NCBI RefSeq assembly: GCF_030272615.1
Contig: NC_081405.1
Location: forward strand, 609,882,677-609,946,676
Source of the DNA: Cryptomeria japonica
Taxonomy: Eukaryota; Streptophyta; Pinopsida; Cupressales; Cupressaceae
Direction: 5' to 3'
Length of the DNA: 64,000 nucleotides
Position 1 is the stretch's first letter. Each line of letters opens with the position of its first letter. Position numbers and translations under genes: made by a program. This document shows positions 24,567 to 37,389 of the stretch, one piece after another. Under the pieces are notes generated by a model. The model made no database searches and was not told the origin of the DNA. It was given only the letters and a program-made list of their open reading frames with translations.

Positions 24567-25894
24567 TGAACAAACCAAAATATGGAGAGGGGGAATGAAT
24601 TAGTATTCCCAAATATAACACTCTGATAATCTAAAATTTAACTTGATCTTAAATAACCTTAGTGGGAAATGAAATAAGAAATAAAAGTGAAATGCTCAAC
24701 ATACACAACAATAAGAAAGACACCAAATTTTTATACATGGAGAACCCAAATGGGGAAAACCATGAAGAGGGTGAACCCTTAAGATAATATAACTAGTTAT
24801 ATGGGATTACAAAATGAGTATCACTGCTTAAAGTTCTCACTGCTGAAAAAGATCACTTCTAACAAGAAAAGGAATGAACTAAGAAAAAATGCATCTACAT
24901 ATTCAGGGGATCAATTCATGTTAAGATAAAAAAATACCAACTTCTTGTTATAGATTCGGTTAAGTTCTATAATACTATCACACTAAATCTATCCTTCTTG
25001 TTTATTCATAAAGCATCCACTTTCTTGCCTTTTCTCTTACCACTTACCCTTCACTTATTTCATTGTCATTTGTCTCATCTCCACCCTTTTTTGTCAAACA
25101 TAATGCGACTATGTATATATATGTATCAATAAGAATATACATCAAGTTAATCTCAATTAACAATTATCCAAATGATTCTTCAATAGTTAGATCACATGCT
25201 AGAAGCACTAGAGAAAAATACCAACACAACCATTCAAGGTTGGTCTAAACGGGAATGAGCATATCCTCAAATTTCAAAAATAACACTCTACAGGAGCACA
25301 AAGATCATGATACAACATAACATTAAGAGGTTAAACGAATGTATAACAAGACAATAAAATATTATCAACAATTATCAAAAGACCACAAAAAACCAAAGCA
25401 TATAGAGTTGCCAAAAATTACATAACTAAATATATTTCTGGAGCACAACATTTGGTGTGTGAATTCCAGAGAACCAAAACATGAACATAACAATTTCAAG
25501 CAATGATAATAAGAATATCAAAATTGCACTACTATATTTACATCAAGACATAACTAGGGAGGACTACAAGTTTGAAATAAGTTAACTGAATATTTGTCAC
25601 ATCGCATAAATGACTGGATCATGAGATCAATCACCACAACCAACACCAAATATCTCATATCACAATGATGTATTCACATACTAATAATACATATTTCTGG
25701 AGCAATAAACATATCTATAATACATCAGAAATAAGTAGGATCTACCATCTACATCGTACATACCTATCTTCTACTATTTTGCACCATATAATTTTCATCT
25801 TACATACCTATCTTCCACTATTCTACACCATATTTGGACCAATCTGGATCACCAAGTTTGACGTCAATGACAATTAAGACATACATTCCTAACA
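24567..25894 (-). repeat. 3' LTR of element A
   Basis: On the minus strand it starts TGTTAGGAATG at 25894 and ends GTTCA at 24567. It matches 43415-44671 over its length (shared text at gaatnagtattccc and at ccaagtttgacgtcaatgac / ccaggtttgacatcaatgac). It carries the shared LTR hairpin block at about 24735-24768. Open frames inside, such as 25063-25248 and 25665-25877, are not genes. Confidence 0.8.
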
Positions 25895-25906
25895 ATCTTC
25901 CACTCT
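25895..25906 (-). promoter_or_regulatory. Polypurine tract of element A
   Basis: AGAGTGGAAGAT on the minus strand, directly before the 3' LTR start. Confidence 0.65.
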
Positions 25907-26274
25907 ATCATTGATGACAAAATACTTCTATCAAAAAGAATTTACCAAATCCCTCTCTTCGGTAATGTTTCCTTATTTCTCCATATTCTCAGAATTTCAT
26001 AAATTCTCCCAAATTATAAAAAATGATCATATTTCTGCCCCTTTGAAATCAAGGACAAAGGGTAACCAAAAAAAGGTTACCAAAAAATTGCATTATAAAA
26101 GGGTTTTCAAATTTTCTTTTCTTGAAAAATTCTTTTATACTTCTCTTTCAGTTCTAGAAAGAAAGTTTTCTAAGAATTCATAGTCAAATAGAGACTCAAG
26201 CTCAAACCGTCATTCTAAAAAATAACATCAATTTCTTTTGATTAAGGAACCTAGAATAGAGGGAGTTTGCACAT
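25907..26274 (-). other. 3' internal remainder of element A
   Basis: A/T-rich stretch between the PPT and the insertion of element B. The plus-strand frame at 25911-26183 is antisense to the element and unsupported. Confidence 0.5.
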
Positions 26275-26279
26275 ACCTC

Positions 26280-27199
26280 TGTTGGCAATTGACACTCGTT
26301 GGATTCATATGTTGTCATTGATGGCAACAAGATTCTATATAGAAACAAGATTCCATAAAAGTGATATACCAACATTAGGAGGCATTCACCGACAGACACT
26401 GACATTGGAGTAATCAAGGTCTCCACTGGCACTAGCATCCAACACTTTAGGGAAGCCGACATCAAGGAAGTTCTATTTGTAAAATCATTTTGTAATTATT
26501 GTATTGGGTCGACATTGTATATATTTTGTATTATAAGGTGACATAAGGCATATTGTTTGTAAGGGTATATAGGTCAGTTTGTTAGGTCATTATGATATGA
26601 CAGAGATGAGATATTGAATTACTAAATAGGATTATGGATATATACGAAGGATATGTATGTAGATCATTTGTATGCAAATGTTATATCATGCAATGATCTA
26701 TAGATGTTTTGTAAGGAATTCCTGGAGAAAGAGGAGATACCAGTAGAAGGTTTAGGGTTTATGAACTAGTACAAAATAGAGCTTTAACTGAAACTCTTTT
26801 TGGCATTGCATATGCATTTTGTGAGTTCACTAGTACTATTTTATTTCAGCAAAAGCTTGTAGTCGGTGAGACTCTTTTGTGTTGAGCAGTGTGCTCTAGG
26901 TAGTTGCCTTCATGCATGTGCATGCCCCCATGCTATGTAATAGCTTTCATATGGCCAATGAATTGATATTGTGGGTCACAAATCCCACCGTGGTTTTTCC
27001 TCTTTGAGGTTTTCTACATATAAATTTAGTGTGTTATGGTGTTCATTCATGTGGCTGGTTTATTTGGTTCATGTTATATGTTTTTTCATTTACCGGTTTA
27101 TATGTGTATGTTATAAGAGGCAAAAATCTTATGTTACAAGTAGAACATTGATTCACCTTCCCCCCTCTCAATTTTCTTGGGTTCATTGTATTCCAACTA
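26280..27199 (+). repeat. 5' LTR of element B
   Basis: Starts TGTTGGCAATTGACAC. It matches 39444-40337 almost throughout, with small indels (for example an extra ctatatagaaacaagatt near 26333-26351). The shared LTR hairpin block is at 26984-27023. After it, ctctcagagcttgg at 27202-27215 looks like a damaged PBS region. Confidence 0.9.
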
Positions 27200-27272
27200 C
27201 TTCTCTCAGAGCTTGGTACCTCATAAGAAGTTTAAGAGCTTGAGGAAGATCTTGAAATTGAAATCATTGAAT

Positions 27273-28300
27273 ATGGCTATGGAGAAGAAACTTGAGATGG
27301 AACTTGAGGACTATGATGCTGAAAGGATGAATAACTTGAAACTTGAGGCTAAATTGAATTCTGCAAATGAATTCATTCTTATTCTACAAGAAAGGCTATC
27401 ATCGACTCAAGCTAAGAGAAACATACTTTTGCAAAAGCAGGATGATGAAGAGAAAAATTCACTTAAGGAACAATGTCAGAAACTGAGTCAAGCAATCATT
27501 CTCATGAAGACTAAAATGCAAGACCTGACTATGAGGTTATGAAAAGATATTGAGGACAGAAAGAAAAAGGAAGAAAATCTTGGTATATCTTGGAAGATCA
27601 AATTTGATGAATGTGGCAGATTGACTCATGAGAATAATTTGTTGAGAACTAATTTAGCACACTCCTGGAATAATGAATAAGATCTTGAAAGAAAAATAAC
27701 AACTCTGAGAGATTATCTGACTACTGTAAGTGAGTATAAAGAAAAATTCAAGATTAGTGCTACATAGCTGGATGATTTATTCAAAAGACAAAGGCAGAGT
27801 GAAGATTCTAGAGGACTTGGATTTGTACAAGGTGAAAGCTCTGGTATTGAAAATGAAGATCAGACAACTAGTATACAGAACTCATCAGACCAAAGGAAAC
27901 CGGTAAGGAAATCTAAAGCTTACAAATTCAATGGTAGATGTTTCGTTTGTAATAAATTTGGGCATATGGATAGACAATGTAGAAATAGAGAAATCAATAC
28001 TACAATTTTGTTCCCGGTCAATCCACAAACTGTAATAAATATGGTCATAAGTTAGAAGATTGTAGAATGAATGTTAAATGTCATGCATGTGGAAAGTTTG
28101 GACATTTGGCTAATCATTTTAGGTCAAGGAATGACATCGGATATGTCAAAGCAATTCAAAAGAACAATGTTACATGTTATGCATGCAACAAAATAGATCA
28201 TATTGCTAAGTACTACAGAATCAAGATTCAACCGATTAGCAATGATAAAGTAAATAAGAAAGGAAAACATAAGGTATATGAAATACAACAAGATCACACC
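27273..28300 (+). pseudogene. Gag-like ORF1 of element B (coiled coil plus four zinc knuckles)
   Basis: From ATG 27273 a coiled-coil-rich N-terminal part (ELEDYDAERMNNLKLEAKL, then a KDIEDRKKKEE block) runs to about 27790, then SRGLGFVQGESSG, then knuckles. Knuckle 1 CFVCNKFGHMDRQC is intact (about 27943-27984). Knuckle 2 has lost its first half (NKYGHKLEDC). Knuckle 3 CHACGKFGHLANHF and knuckle 4 CYACNKIDHIAKYY have each lost the final Cys. At least one frameshift lies between 27990 and 28067, and stops occur at 27540 and beyond. Gag forms the particle and packages RNA; four knuckles is more than the one usual in Copia gag. The same array is in elements A, C and D. Confidence 0.8.
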
Positions 28301-28766
28301 AAGAAATGGGTTAGAAAATCTGAAGGACCATGTGGAGACGCAACTACACCGGTAACCCCACTAGTACAACAAAGCATTCTTCCAGCAGCAGGAAATTCCA
28401 CCAGTAACTGAGGCATAAGCCTTAGGGGTTGGAAAACTCATTGCAAAACTTGCATATTCCCTAGAGGAGATCTGGAAATTTGTGTTAATCATTGATGAAT
28501 GTTTACCTAATATAAGACTGTGAAACCAACATCTGCTAGGGTACATCATGAAGCATTTACAATAGTGAAGAATTAGGGTTTATTCATTGATAAATAGGGG
28601 AAATTGGATTCATTTTCACTCACCTAGCATTCAAGTATCCAAATCAAAGCAACGACAAATCTTAGGTGATTAAGAGTGAGAAAAATCATTCTATAAGGAT
28701 TTATAGCAATTATCTTAGAAGCACTTAATCTTCTAACTGACGATCACTTTCAGGTATTTCTTCACA

Positions 28767-30095
28767 ATGACATCCAGATCATTTCCTCCTACTCTCATTG
28801 AAAATCCCACCATTGTTGAATTCAAGGATAGGTTGAGACCCATTTTCAAGGAAGTACCCCTGATATCCAAGAAGGAAGACTCTGTTGGAGAATTCTCTAG
28901 GGTTCCTGACGATGTGATGTATGTTGAAGATGTAAGGGCATACATTCACTGCACCTTGGAGGATCTAGGCACATAGGAAATAAAAGGTATGTATCAATCT
29001 GTGATACTAGGAAGCTCTGGAACAATCAAGCTGGAATACAAAGCCATTGAGGATCTAGGGTTAACTGGTATCCTATACATACCAAAATTCAAAGATGAGG
29101 TGATCAGATATGTTCTGAGTAGGGTTCACAATGAATTCATCTAGCTAGATTAGCCCCACATGATCACAAAGGAGGCTATTCAAAGCAGTCACCAACTTAA
29201 CCAAAGTTGGACAAGAACCTGATAAGAATATCTCCAATACTACGGTTGAGAATCTCACCGCCATAACCCATGATGGAAGATCAATAAGGATCAGCACAAT
29301 CAAGGACACAGATGTGAAATTTTCAAGCATGATAATCAGTTACATGGTAACTCAATCTAGTCGATTGAACTCTGTTGCTAGATCTTGCACCCATGTTGCA
29401 CATCAGATGTTGAGGAATGATGGTAAATATGACTTGTGTGAATGGCTGAGAAGTGAACTAATGTTGAATCTTGGAAAGATTAAGGGTGTTAAGAAAGGAA
29501 CCTTTAGGTTTGGAAATCTCATTTTTTGTTTAATTATTCAATTCATAAATGAGCTACCTAGTCTAGGGAAGAAGCATTGGGCTCATGACATACCGATAGG
29601 TATGCAAATCAAGGAAGCAATCACCAGTCTTGGTACCAATAGAGATGAAAAGATTTGGGGCTATTTCAAAACATTTCAGGAAAATATGAGATAGAGGGAA
29701 AGGATATCAAAGCACATTGTGGATAAGTACTCCATTGATATTTTTTTATGATGAAGACCAATGAAACCCTCATGGAGGTAGTGGAACCAAGGAGCATATG
29801 GGTCACTAAGCTTGGATATGAGGTGGATGATAACATTTTGGATCATTATACAAAGATGCTGCTAGAAGCTCCATTGGATGAAAAAACCCAACATTTTGGC
29901 ACTATAGAAGAAAAGGCTCTTGAAGTCAAGACTGGCTTCAATTGGAAGAAAAGAGAGAAGAAAATAGATAAGATTTCTGCATTTGTATAGAATGTAATTC
30001 ATAGGATAAATACATAATTGGGTTCTGGATCCAAATCGGCAAGAGAACTAGTAGGATAACCGACAACAAAACCGACAGTGGCTAGTGCTCCTGAG
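28767..30095 (+). pseudogene. ORF2 of element B, first part (conserved unknown module)
   Basis: Starts MTSRSFPPTLIENPTIVEF, parallel to the ORF2 start in element C (MASSSLKFIANPTIVEI). Conserved blocks in order: AYIHCTLEDLG, FKDEVIRYVLSRVHNEF, MITKEAI, FGNLIFCLIIQF (about 29512-29550), DIPIGMQIKEAI, and MEVVEPRSIWVTKLGYE (about 29773-29823), then a Lys-rich tail. Stops and at least two frameshifts break it. No catalytic motif of pol or any known enzyme is seen. It is interrupted at about 30100 by the Gypsy fragment. Function unknown. Confidence 0.75.
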
Positions 30096-30109
30096 GAGAT
30101 GAGGCCTGA

Positions 30110-31380
30110 AACTTTCATTTATGGAAAAGGATTTAACATTCCTCAAAAAATGGGATACACTGGAACAGGTCCTATAGGAAAAAGAAAAGAAGGTATCTCA
30201 GAACTTATCCAACCTCATACTCAATAGGCTATAGACAAAATAGGCTTAGGGTATGGACAATTTACTCTACCAGAGAACACATCATCTAACCAACATGAAG
30301 AGGAATATAAAAATAGACAAGAACAACTTCCAATTGAAAGGGAAGAGGCATCTTGCAAGTAACAAGCACAAACAAACATGAAATGGCAAAATAAGCAATC
30401 CACAAATCAACAAGAGAAACAAACTAGTGATACCTCCCAAGCAACATCAACTCTCAATCAAAACAATCATGAACCTAGTACTAATCAAGGAGAGCTGACA
30501 ATAAAGTTGACAGAACTCAATCATAGTCTATAAGAAGTTGAATATGAAAGAAGAAAAGATATAGCAAGAAAAATAAAAGAAACCCATCAGAAGCTATATG
30601 AACAAATTTGTAGATTGCAAGCTACAAGTGAGACAGATTCTGACAAATGGGAATGGGATTCCTATCATTCTGAAGAATCAGCTGAAGAAAATTTCTTTGA
30701 AGAAGATGTAGGAGTCGATGTAGCTCACACGTATGCAGGGAAAATGTTAGGAACTAGTTCACTTGAATTAGAATCACATTCGGCTGACTTGGACTTAATT
30801 AAGGATGATCAAGAACATCTTGTGTGAGGTCATTTTGATGAGGGTACCATTATAGACATTGAAATACATATCAAAAACTTTGATAGCTCAACCATGACCC
30901 TAAATACTCTCAAAACATCTCAAACTGATGACCCCTTACCTCTAATCCACCACAAACTTATTGATTGGGAAAATGAAGGACATACTGCCATTGACACCTT
31001 TCTGAATGACCATGCCATATCTGTATATCTTAATGCAATCGAACCCGCAAAAAATTTCACCAGGAATTTCAACAACACATCTTCTAGTCAAGTGAGTCCC
31101 AAATCTCCTAGTCACAACAAGGAAAATAAAGAAAACAATATTAGGTCTAATGTTGAAAACCATTTCTTCGCAACATTAGATTAGGAAAAAGTAAAAAGAA
31201 AGGACACATGTAATGGTGAAAACCTCCTTGAGGCGTTGGAAGATGGGAGATTTGACACTTTACCTGAGTACTATCAAGAAAGGTCATCAATTTTGATCGA
31301 ACCAACAGAGGCAGTTAACATTGGGACAACAGAGCAACCGAAGATCCTACATCCAACAACTTCTTTTTTAGAAGAAGAAA
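30110..31380 (+). pseudogene. Tat Gypsy: G-patch and acidic linker region
   Basis: Coding text with scattered stops: the G-patch-like Gly-rich motif at about 30115-30260, a Gln/Asn/Glu-rich linker (30260-30830) including SDKWEWDSYHSEESAEENFF, and a pre-RT segment with LIDWENEGHTAIDTFLNDHA at about 30955-31020. Tat and Athila polyproteins carry such regions between protease and RT. The open frames at 30615-30827 and 30894-31184 are pieces of this relic. Confidence 0.65.
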
Positions 31381-34230
31381 GGAAACAATATATGGAATTC
31401 TTCAAATGATGACAAATCAATTTCGCCTGGTCATATGCAAACATGTCAGGATTGGATCCAAAGCTTATTATGCATCACTTAAATGTGAGTTGAGGAGCCA
31501 AACCAGTCAAATAGAAATTAAGAAAGATGCATCCACATATCGCTCTCCTAGCCAAAGCAAAACTAAAGAAATTACTGGATGTAGGATTCATCAAACATCG
31601 TTCCTCTTTCAAAACCAGACAAAATTATTAGAGTATGCAAAGACTTTAGAGATCTTAATAATGCATGTCCAAAGGATGACTTTCCTTTATCTAACATTGA
31701 CATCATTATAGATTTAAGAACTGGACACTCCATGTTTTCTCTAATGGATGGTTTCTCCGGATACAATCAGATTACAATAGCACCTCAAGATCTAGAAAAG
31801 ATAGCTTTCACATGTCCGTGGGGTACTTTCTACTGTAATGCCATGTCTTTTGGACTAAAGAACACGGGTACCACATATCAGAGAGCTATGACAATGATAT
31901 TCCATGACATGATGCATGCATTCATGGAAGAATATGTGGATGACATCTTGGCCAAATCATACAATAGAGAAGAACATATAGATACTAGAAAAGATCTTTG
32001 ACCGGTTAGAATAGTACAATCTATGGCTAAATCCTAAGAAATGTGCCTTTGGTGTCACTTCAGGAAAGCTATTGGGATACATTGTTTCAACTAGAGGTAT
32101 CAAAGTAGATCTAGCTAAGGTCAAAGCAATCATGGAAATGATATCTCCTAAGAATATAAGTCAACACAGATCACTCCAAGGAAGAATCTAGTCAATCAGA
32201 AGATTTGTTGCTCAACTAGCAGATAAATGTCAACCATTTACTCATCTATTGCATAAAAATGTTCATTTCAAGTGGGACCATCAATGTGAGGTTGCATTCA
32301 ACAAGATCAAGGCATATCTCATTCAACCACCCATTCTAATGTCACCAATTCTAGGAAAGTCATTATTACTCTATGTATCGACCACTGAAGTATCATTAGG
32401 AGTTCTGCTCACAAAATAAGATAATGAAGGAAAAGAGTGGGCCATCTACTACATCAATAGAACACTAGTGGGATATGAGCTCAACTATTCCCTAACAAAA
32501 AAAGCATGCTTGGTGGTAGTTTTTGCTTCTCAAAAATTAAGACACTGTACTATCTCACTCCATCAAGTTGATAGCTAAAATCAATCCATTGAAGTATTTA
32601 CTCAGCAAGGCAACATTGACAGGACGACTAGCAAAATGGATCATGATTATAAGTGATTTTGATATTGAGTATATAGACAGAAAAGATATCAAGGGACAAG
32701 TCATTGCAGACCAACTAGCTAAGGCACCACTTCAAGATGATCATCCTTTACAAATTGAATTTCCCAATGCTGATATCCTAATAGTCACCCTAAAAAAATG
32801 ACAATTATACTTTGATGGTTCATATACATAGCATGGATCAGGAGTAGGTATTCTTTTCATCACACCACAAGTCATACAATTATGAAAGAATACAAATTAA
32901 GCTTCCCATGCACCAACAACAAGAAGAATATGAAGCTTTGGTTATAGGTATCAATATGGCTGTAGAATGGAACATTACACAACTTCAAGTCTTTAGAGAC
33001 TCTCAGCTCGTCATCAGTCAAATTAATGATGACTACCAAACAAAGGATGGCAAATTAATGCCTTACAAAAAGATGGTAGATGATTTCAATAAGTATTTTG
33101 TAGAAATAACTTTTGATAAAATTCCAAGGAATGACAACAAAGCAGCAAATGCCATGGCAACACTTGCTTCTCTACTTCAGACATAGGAAAATCAAGAATG
33201 TTATGAATTCCTGATAGAAGAGGTGTTTTACCTCACTCATAATTGTCCTGATTCCCAAACTATCTGTCACCTTGTTGGGCATGATTCCTCCCATTATGGC
33301 CAAACTTACACATACTTGAAAGATAACACCCTACCTCCCGATTTATCAAAGAACCAAAAGAGAAACTTTATTCGACAATCCTCCCATTTTACTCTTGTCG
33401 CAGATACCCTATTTAAACAAGGTTTGGACAGTACTCTCTTAAGATGTCTCGAACAAGAAGAATCTGAGAAGGCCTTAAATGAAGTCCATAATGACATTTG
33501 TGACACTCATTCAAGTGGTCTTACCCTTTTGAAAAAACTCATACGCTTGGCCTATTATTGGCCAACTATAGAACAAGATTATTTTCAGATAGCTAAAACA
33601 TACAAACAATGTCATATCCATGGAAATTGAATTCATGCACCAACACAAAAACTTCATGCTTTGGCAACATCTTGGTCTTTCTACCAATGGGGTCTTGATC
33701 TAGTAGGCAAGATAAATCCTTCTTCATCCAATGATCACAAATTTATCCTTGTAGCTACAGAATCTTTCACAAAATGGATTGAGGAAGTACCTCTCACAAA
33801 TATCATAGGAAAATAAATTGCTGCCTTTATCTTGAATTACATCATCTGTCCCTATGGAATACCCATGACCATTATCACTGATAATGGGCGACCATTCAAG
33901 AACCAAGATGTACAAGAGCTATGTGAGAAATTCAAGATCCAACACAGATTTTCCACACCCTACTATCCACAAGGTAATGGGCAAGCAGAAGCATCAAAGA
34001 AAACTATTTTGAAAACCCTCAAAAAGATAGTGAATGATGTTGGTAGAGATTGGCATATTCAATTGAACCTTGCTTTATGGGCCTACCGTACTAGTATCTG
34101 CACACCAACAGGTGCCACACCATTATCTTTTGTTTATGGATCAAAAGCAATACTGCCAATAGAAGTAGAAATACCTTCTCTACGAGTATCATTAAAGGGG
34201 CTTATCCTAGATGAAGAACAATGAGTATCT
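31380..34230 (+). pseudogene. Tat Gypsy pol relic (RT, RNase H, second RNase H, integrase)
   Basis: RT: FAWSYANMSGLDP at about 31425, then DFRDLNNACPKDDFPL, MDGFSGYNQI (31744), FGLKNTGTTYQRAM, and the active site YVDDIL (31936-31953). RNase H: KWDHQCEVAF and following to about 32790. A second RNase H at 32810-33190 retains the outline LYFDGSYT, EYEALVIGI, RDSQLVISQI and RNDNKAANAMA; this dual arrangement is typical of the Tat lineage. Integrase: zinc region to about 33630, then the catalytic residues in GLDLVG (about 33693), TDNGRPF (33878) and GQAEASKK (33979). Several frameshifts (near 31500, 31995 and 32550) and stops make it non-functional. Confidence 0.9.
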
Positions 34231-34544
34231 AGATTACAAGAGTTAGAATTGATCCATGAATGAAGACAAAATGTCTTTGATCATTTAAAGGTATATCAGC
34301 AAAGAATGTACCGAAGTTATAATCACAAGGTCAAACCACAAGTCTTTCAAGTTGGGGAACTAGTACTAAAGTAAAATCCATGAAACTGATCAGATCGAGA
34401 AAAGAAAGGAAATTTTGAAACAAACTGGTTAGGTCCATTTGTGGTCACAATAGTATTGGGTTAGGAGCATATCAACTATCAACATAGGATGAGGATAAAC
34501 TTGACGAACCCATCAATAGCATGCATCTGAAGAAGTTTTATGTT

Positions 34545-34700
34545 TGAAAAAGAAGAAAATCAAAAAATAGTGAAAAAGAAGAAAAATCCAAAAACATTGA
34601 AAAAGTAGAAAATCAAAAAACAATGAAAAAGCAGAAAATCAAAAAATAGTGAAAAAGCAGAAAAATCCAAAAAAAATGAAAAACAATTAAAAAAAAATCA
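34545..34700 (+). repeat. A-rich tandem repeat after Tat integrase
   Basis: About five degenerate copies of a 26-30-bp unit built from gaaaaagcagaaaatc plus aaaaaatagt. It lies just past the end of pol. Confidence 0.8.
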
Positions 34701-36370
34701 AATATGAGAAAAAGTGTAATAAAAACAGATGGTGAAAACCTGGTAAACAGGCACTATCTGTCAGCTAGCTCTTCCATCTATTGGTTCATGCATCCTTCCG
34801 CTTGCATTCTTTTCCTTAAGCGTTGTTCATATCCATCATACAGCCTTTGTACATACGCAGGCATCCCAGGTGTTTTCTCATCATTGTTTGGATCATTGTA
34901 TATATCATAATAAAGTTTGTTTCTAGACTGGGGGCAAAATCCTGAACCTAGTTGGGGGAAATTTTTTTGAAAGTTTTGCGCTTAATCAAATAGGTAGAAC
35001 AATAGTTAGGCAACTCTTGTCAAGCAAAAACTGAGACACATCCAACGTTGAACATGAGATCAAATTGTCAACCATCAAACTATCACATGTCAAGTCTAAG
35101 CACATGAAAAACACATATCAATGGATGATATATCTTGACTCATAATTTTAACACTTTGACAATGATGGTTCAAATATTTTCTCTTGATTTTCGCTATCAT
35201 GATTTCTGAGTGACTCCAAGATGTCTTTGACTAGAGGAACAAGGAACATGATATTTTTCTTGCCTGTTGTCTATAAATTAATCGTTAATATGCACAAAGT
35301 TGTCTCAGGACATGATCATCAGACTATCATACAGGACATTTCGGACTTGCATATAGAAATGATTAATACTACATATTTTACGCAAGCAACACTCAGGTCA
35401 TCTTGATTCAATTATACCTTGATGCTTGTGCTAACCTGCAATATCAAAACCCAAGAAAGTAGTGTTCAGGTCATCATGGTTCAATTATACCATTGATGTT
35501 TGCACTCACTTCCCACATTTTAAAAGCTCAATAATGAAACAAAGCAATGACCACATGACCACATGACCACATGACCGATCCAATCACCAAATTGCATTTC
35601 ATTTTGCATTTGTATTTTTAAAGTAGATTTGCATTTCATTTTGCATGGGATCACAAAAGCTCATCTTATCCAAGGCCAAATCTATCACAAGAATCATCAA
35701 TGTATCATCATAGGTATATACACAATTATAACGATGACTCATCTCTCCAAATATTGTCAACCCAATGCAAATCTTATGCTACCCCCTCAAATATGAACCC
35801 ACATCAGCATATATGAATCTTCCTCCAACATAATATCACCAAATAGTCAGTTCTTTATCGAATCAATCTTATCAATTCTATCAATTGATCTCATCTGATG
35901 CATTCTATCATGTCTTATATAGGATAAATCCTTCCTAGAACTAGATGTTTTGATCACATCTTAAATAGGATATATCATTCTTGAAACCAGACACTTTGAT
36001 CATCTTTGTCTTATATAGGAGTTGCCATTCCTGAAACTAGACTCGATCTCAATCCCATCAATCTAATAAATCTTATCAATTCAATCAAACTCTATCAATC
36101 ATCACATCAAGAACCACATCAAAGTGATTGAAGAATTCACACTTTCCTCGACCACAGTTGTAGGAATCATCTAATAGTCTATTAGGAAATTAATTTCACA
36201 AAGATCCAAAAACTCTAAAGGTCAATTATCTTAATTGATTCCCCGAGGGGGCATCATCGCATCACAATTTATGAATCAATATCTGGGGCATCCTATCAAA
36301 CCAATATCATCATCAAAATGAGATTATTCTTTGAATCAACGTGTCATCATGCCTTTCTTCAAAGAGGGGC
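34701..36370 (+). other. Tat Gypsy 3' non-coding stretch with short tandem repeats
   Basis: No coding signal. Contains a G-rich purine tract (34927-34965: ctgggggcaaaa, then gttgggggaaa), an 8-bp gaccacat repeat at about 35550-35577, two copies of a ggtcatc-ttcaattatacc segment near 35396-35500, and three copies of a 46-50-bp unit starting tcttatatagg or tcttaaatagg at 35913, 35959 and 36009. Frames at 34704-34910 and 35221-35406 are not supported as genes. Confidence 0.7.
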
Positions 36371-37385
36371 AAAATGTATACGACCTAAAAATGGTCTGAA
36401 GATAATTAATTAAATAAGCAATTATTTAACAAATCCCCCTTTCCAATTTAATTGAATTCATTAGGCAATTTAATTAAATTCTCCCTTTCATTTACTTGTT
36501 AATAAATCTAAAGATTTATTTAATAGATTCATTTCAATGGTCCCCTTTGATTAATTAATATAAATTGATCAATCCCCCCATTAAATTCATTTCTAAAACA
36601 AATCAATTTATGAGTTTGTTGAAAGTTAATTAGCCTTTTCCTATTATTTAAATTTTTAAATTCAAATTTCCCAAATGACTCCTAACTTTTAACCACCTAA
36701 CCTAACCCATTCCACCTAACCCTGGGTCTAACTAACACCATCCTAACCTCCTTATCCTAACCTCCTATGGTGTGGATATTCTCCCCTTGAGACACATGGC
36801 ACTTTTGCCACATATCTCCTCCCTTGGACACTTTCCCTCTCATGAGAAAGGCTTCTTGACACTTGTCACCATAGATATGACAAGTGTCCCTTCCTCCAAC
36901 CTCTTCTCCAACTTCCTCAATCTTTACCCTTAATATCTTCAGATCAGATCCGGACCGTCGATTTCTGCCACCTCAACTTTAGCCTTGGCATTCCTATAAA
37001 TATGCCACATTTTGGAGCAATAAGGATCCCTTGTATTCATATCTTTAGCATCATTACTATAGGCAATTTTCATTTCAATCATCTAGTAATTAGCATTTTG
37101 GATTAATCATAGCATGTTAATCTAGTCTCTTAAATCATGCTTTTCATATCATCTCCATAGTCAATCATGATCAAATAGCTACTCAACTCAAGTTGCCACT
37201 TTGGAGGTCATTGCTCCACTGAGAGCCCATCAATCGAACACCCTTAAGGTCCTCAAGAATAGAGGAAAATGGGACATTTCAAGGAAGGCTTATGGTTTGA
37301 ATTTATAATCCATTTTTTAATTAAGCTTTTCAATTACACTTTATTATCTCATTATATGTGTATGCCTTCTACATACCACTTTTTT
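36371..37385 (+). repeat. 3' LTR of the Tat Gypsy element
   Basis: Starts TGTATACGACCTAAAA right after a purine tract (AAAGAGGGGCAAAA, 36357-36370). Contains a TATA box (CTATAAAT, 36994-37001) about 620 bases in. The right end is uncertain: it lies between about 37265 and 37385, where element B ORF2 text resumes. Confidence 0.7.
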
Positions 37386-37389
37386 AGCA

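Larger units (their letters stand above)
30100..37385 (+). mobile_element. 5'-truncated Tat-lineage Gypsy retrotransposon inside element B
   Basis: Begins abruptly with a G-patch-like segment (KGFNIPQKMGYTGTG, later GLGYGQ), then an acidic linker, RT, RNase H, a second (archaeal-type) RNase H, integrase, a long repeat-rich non-coding stretch and one LTR. The dual RNase H and YVDDIL point to the Tat group. No 5' LTR, PBS, gag or protease is present on the left, and element B text resumes at about 37385. Neither edge has a recognisable target duplication. Confidence 0.82.

Noticed and set aside
25911-26183. Plus-strand 90-codon frame
   Set aside because: Antisense to the 3' internal remainder of element A; Phe/Lys/Ser-rich with no domain.
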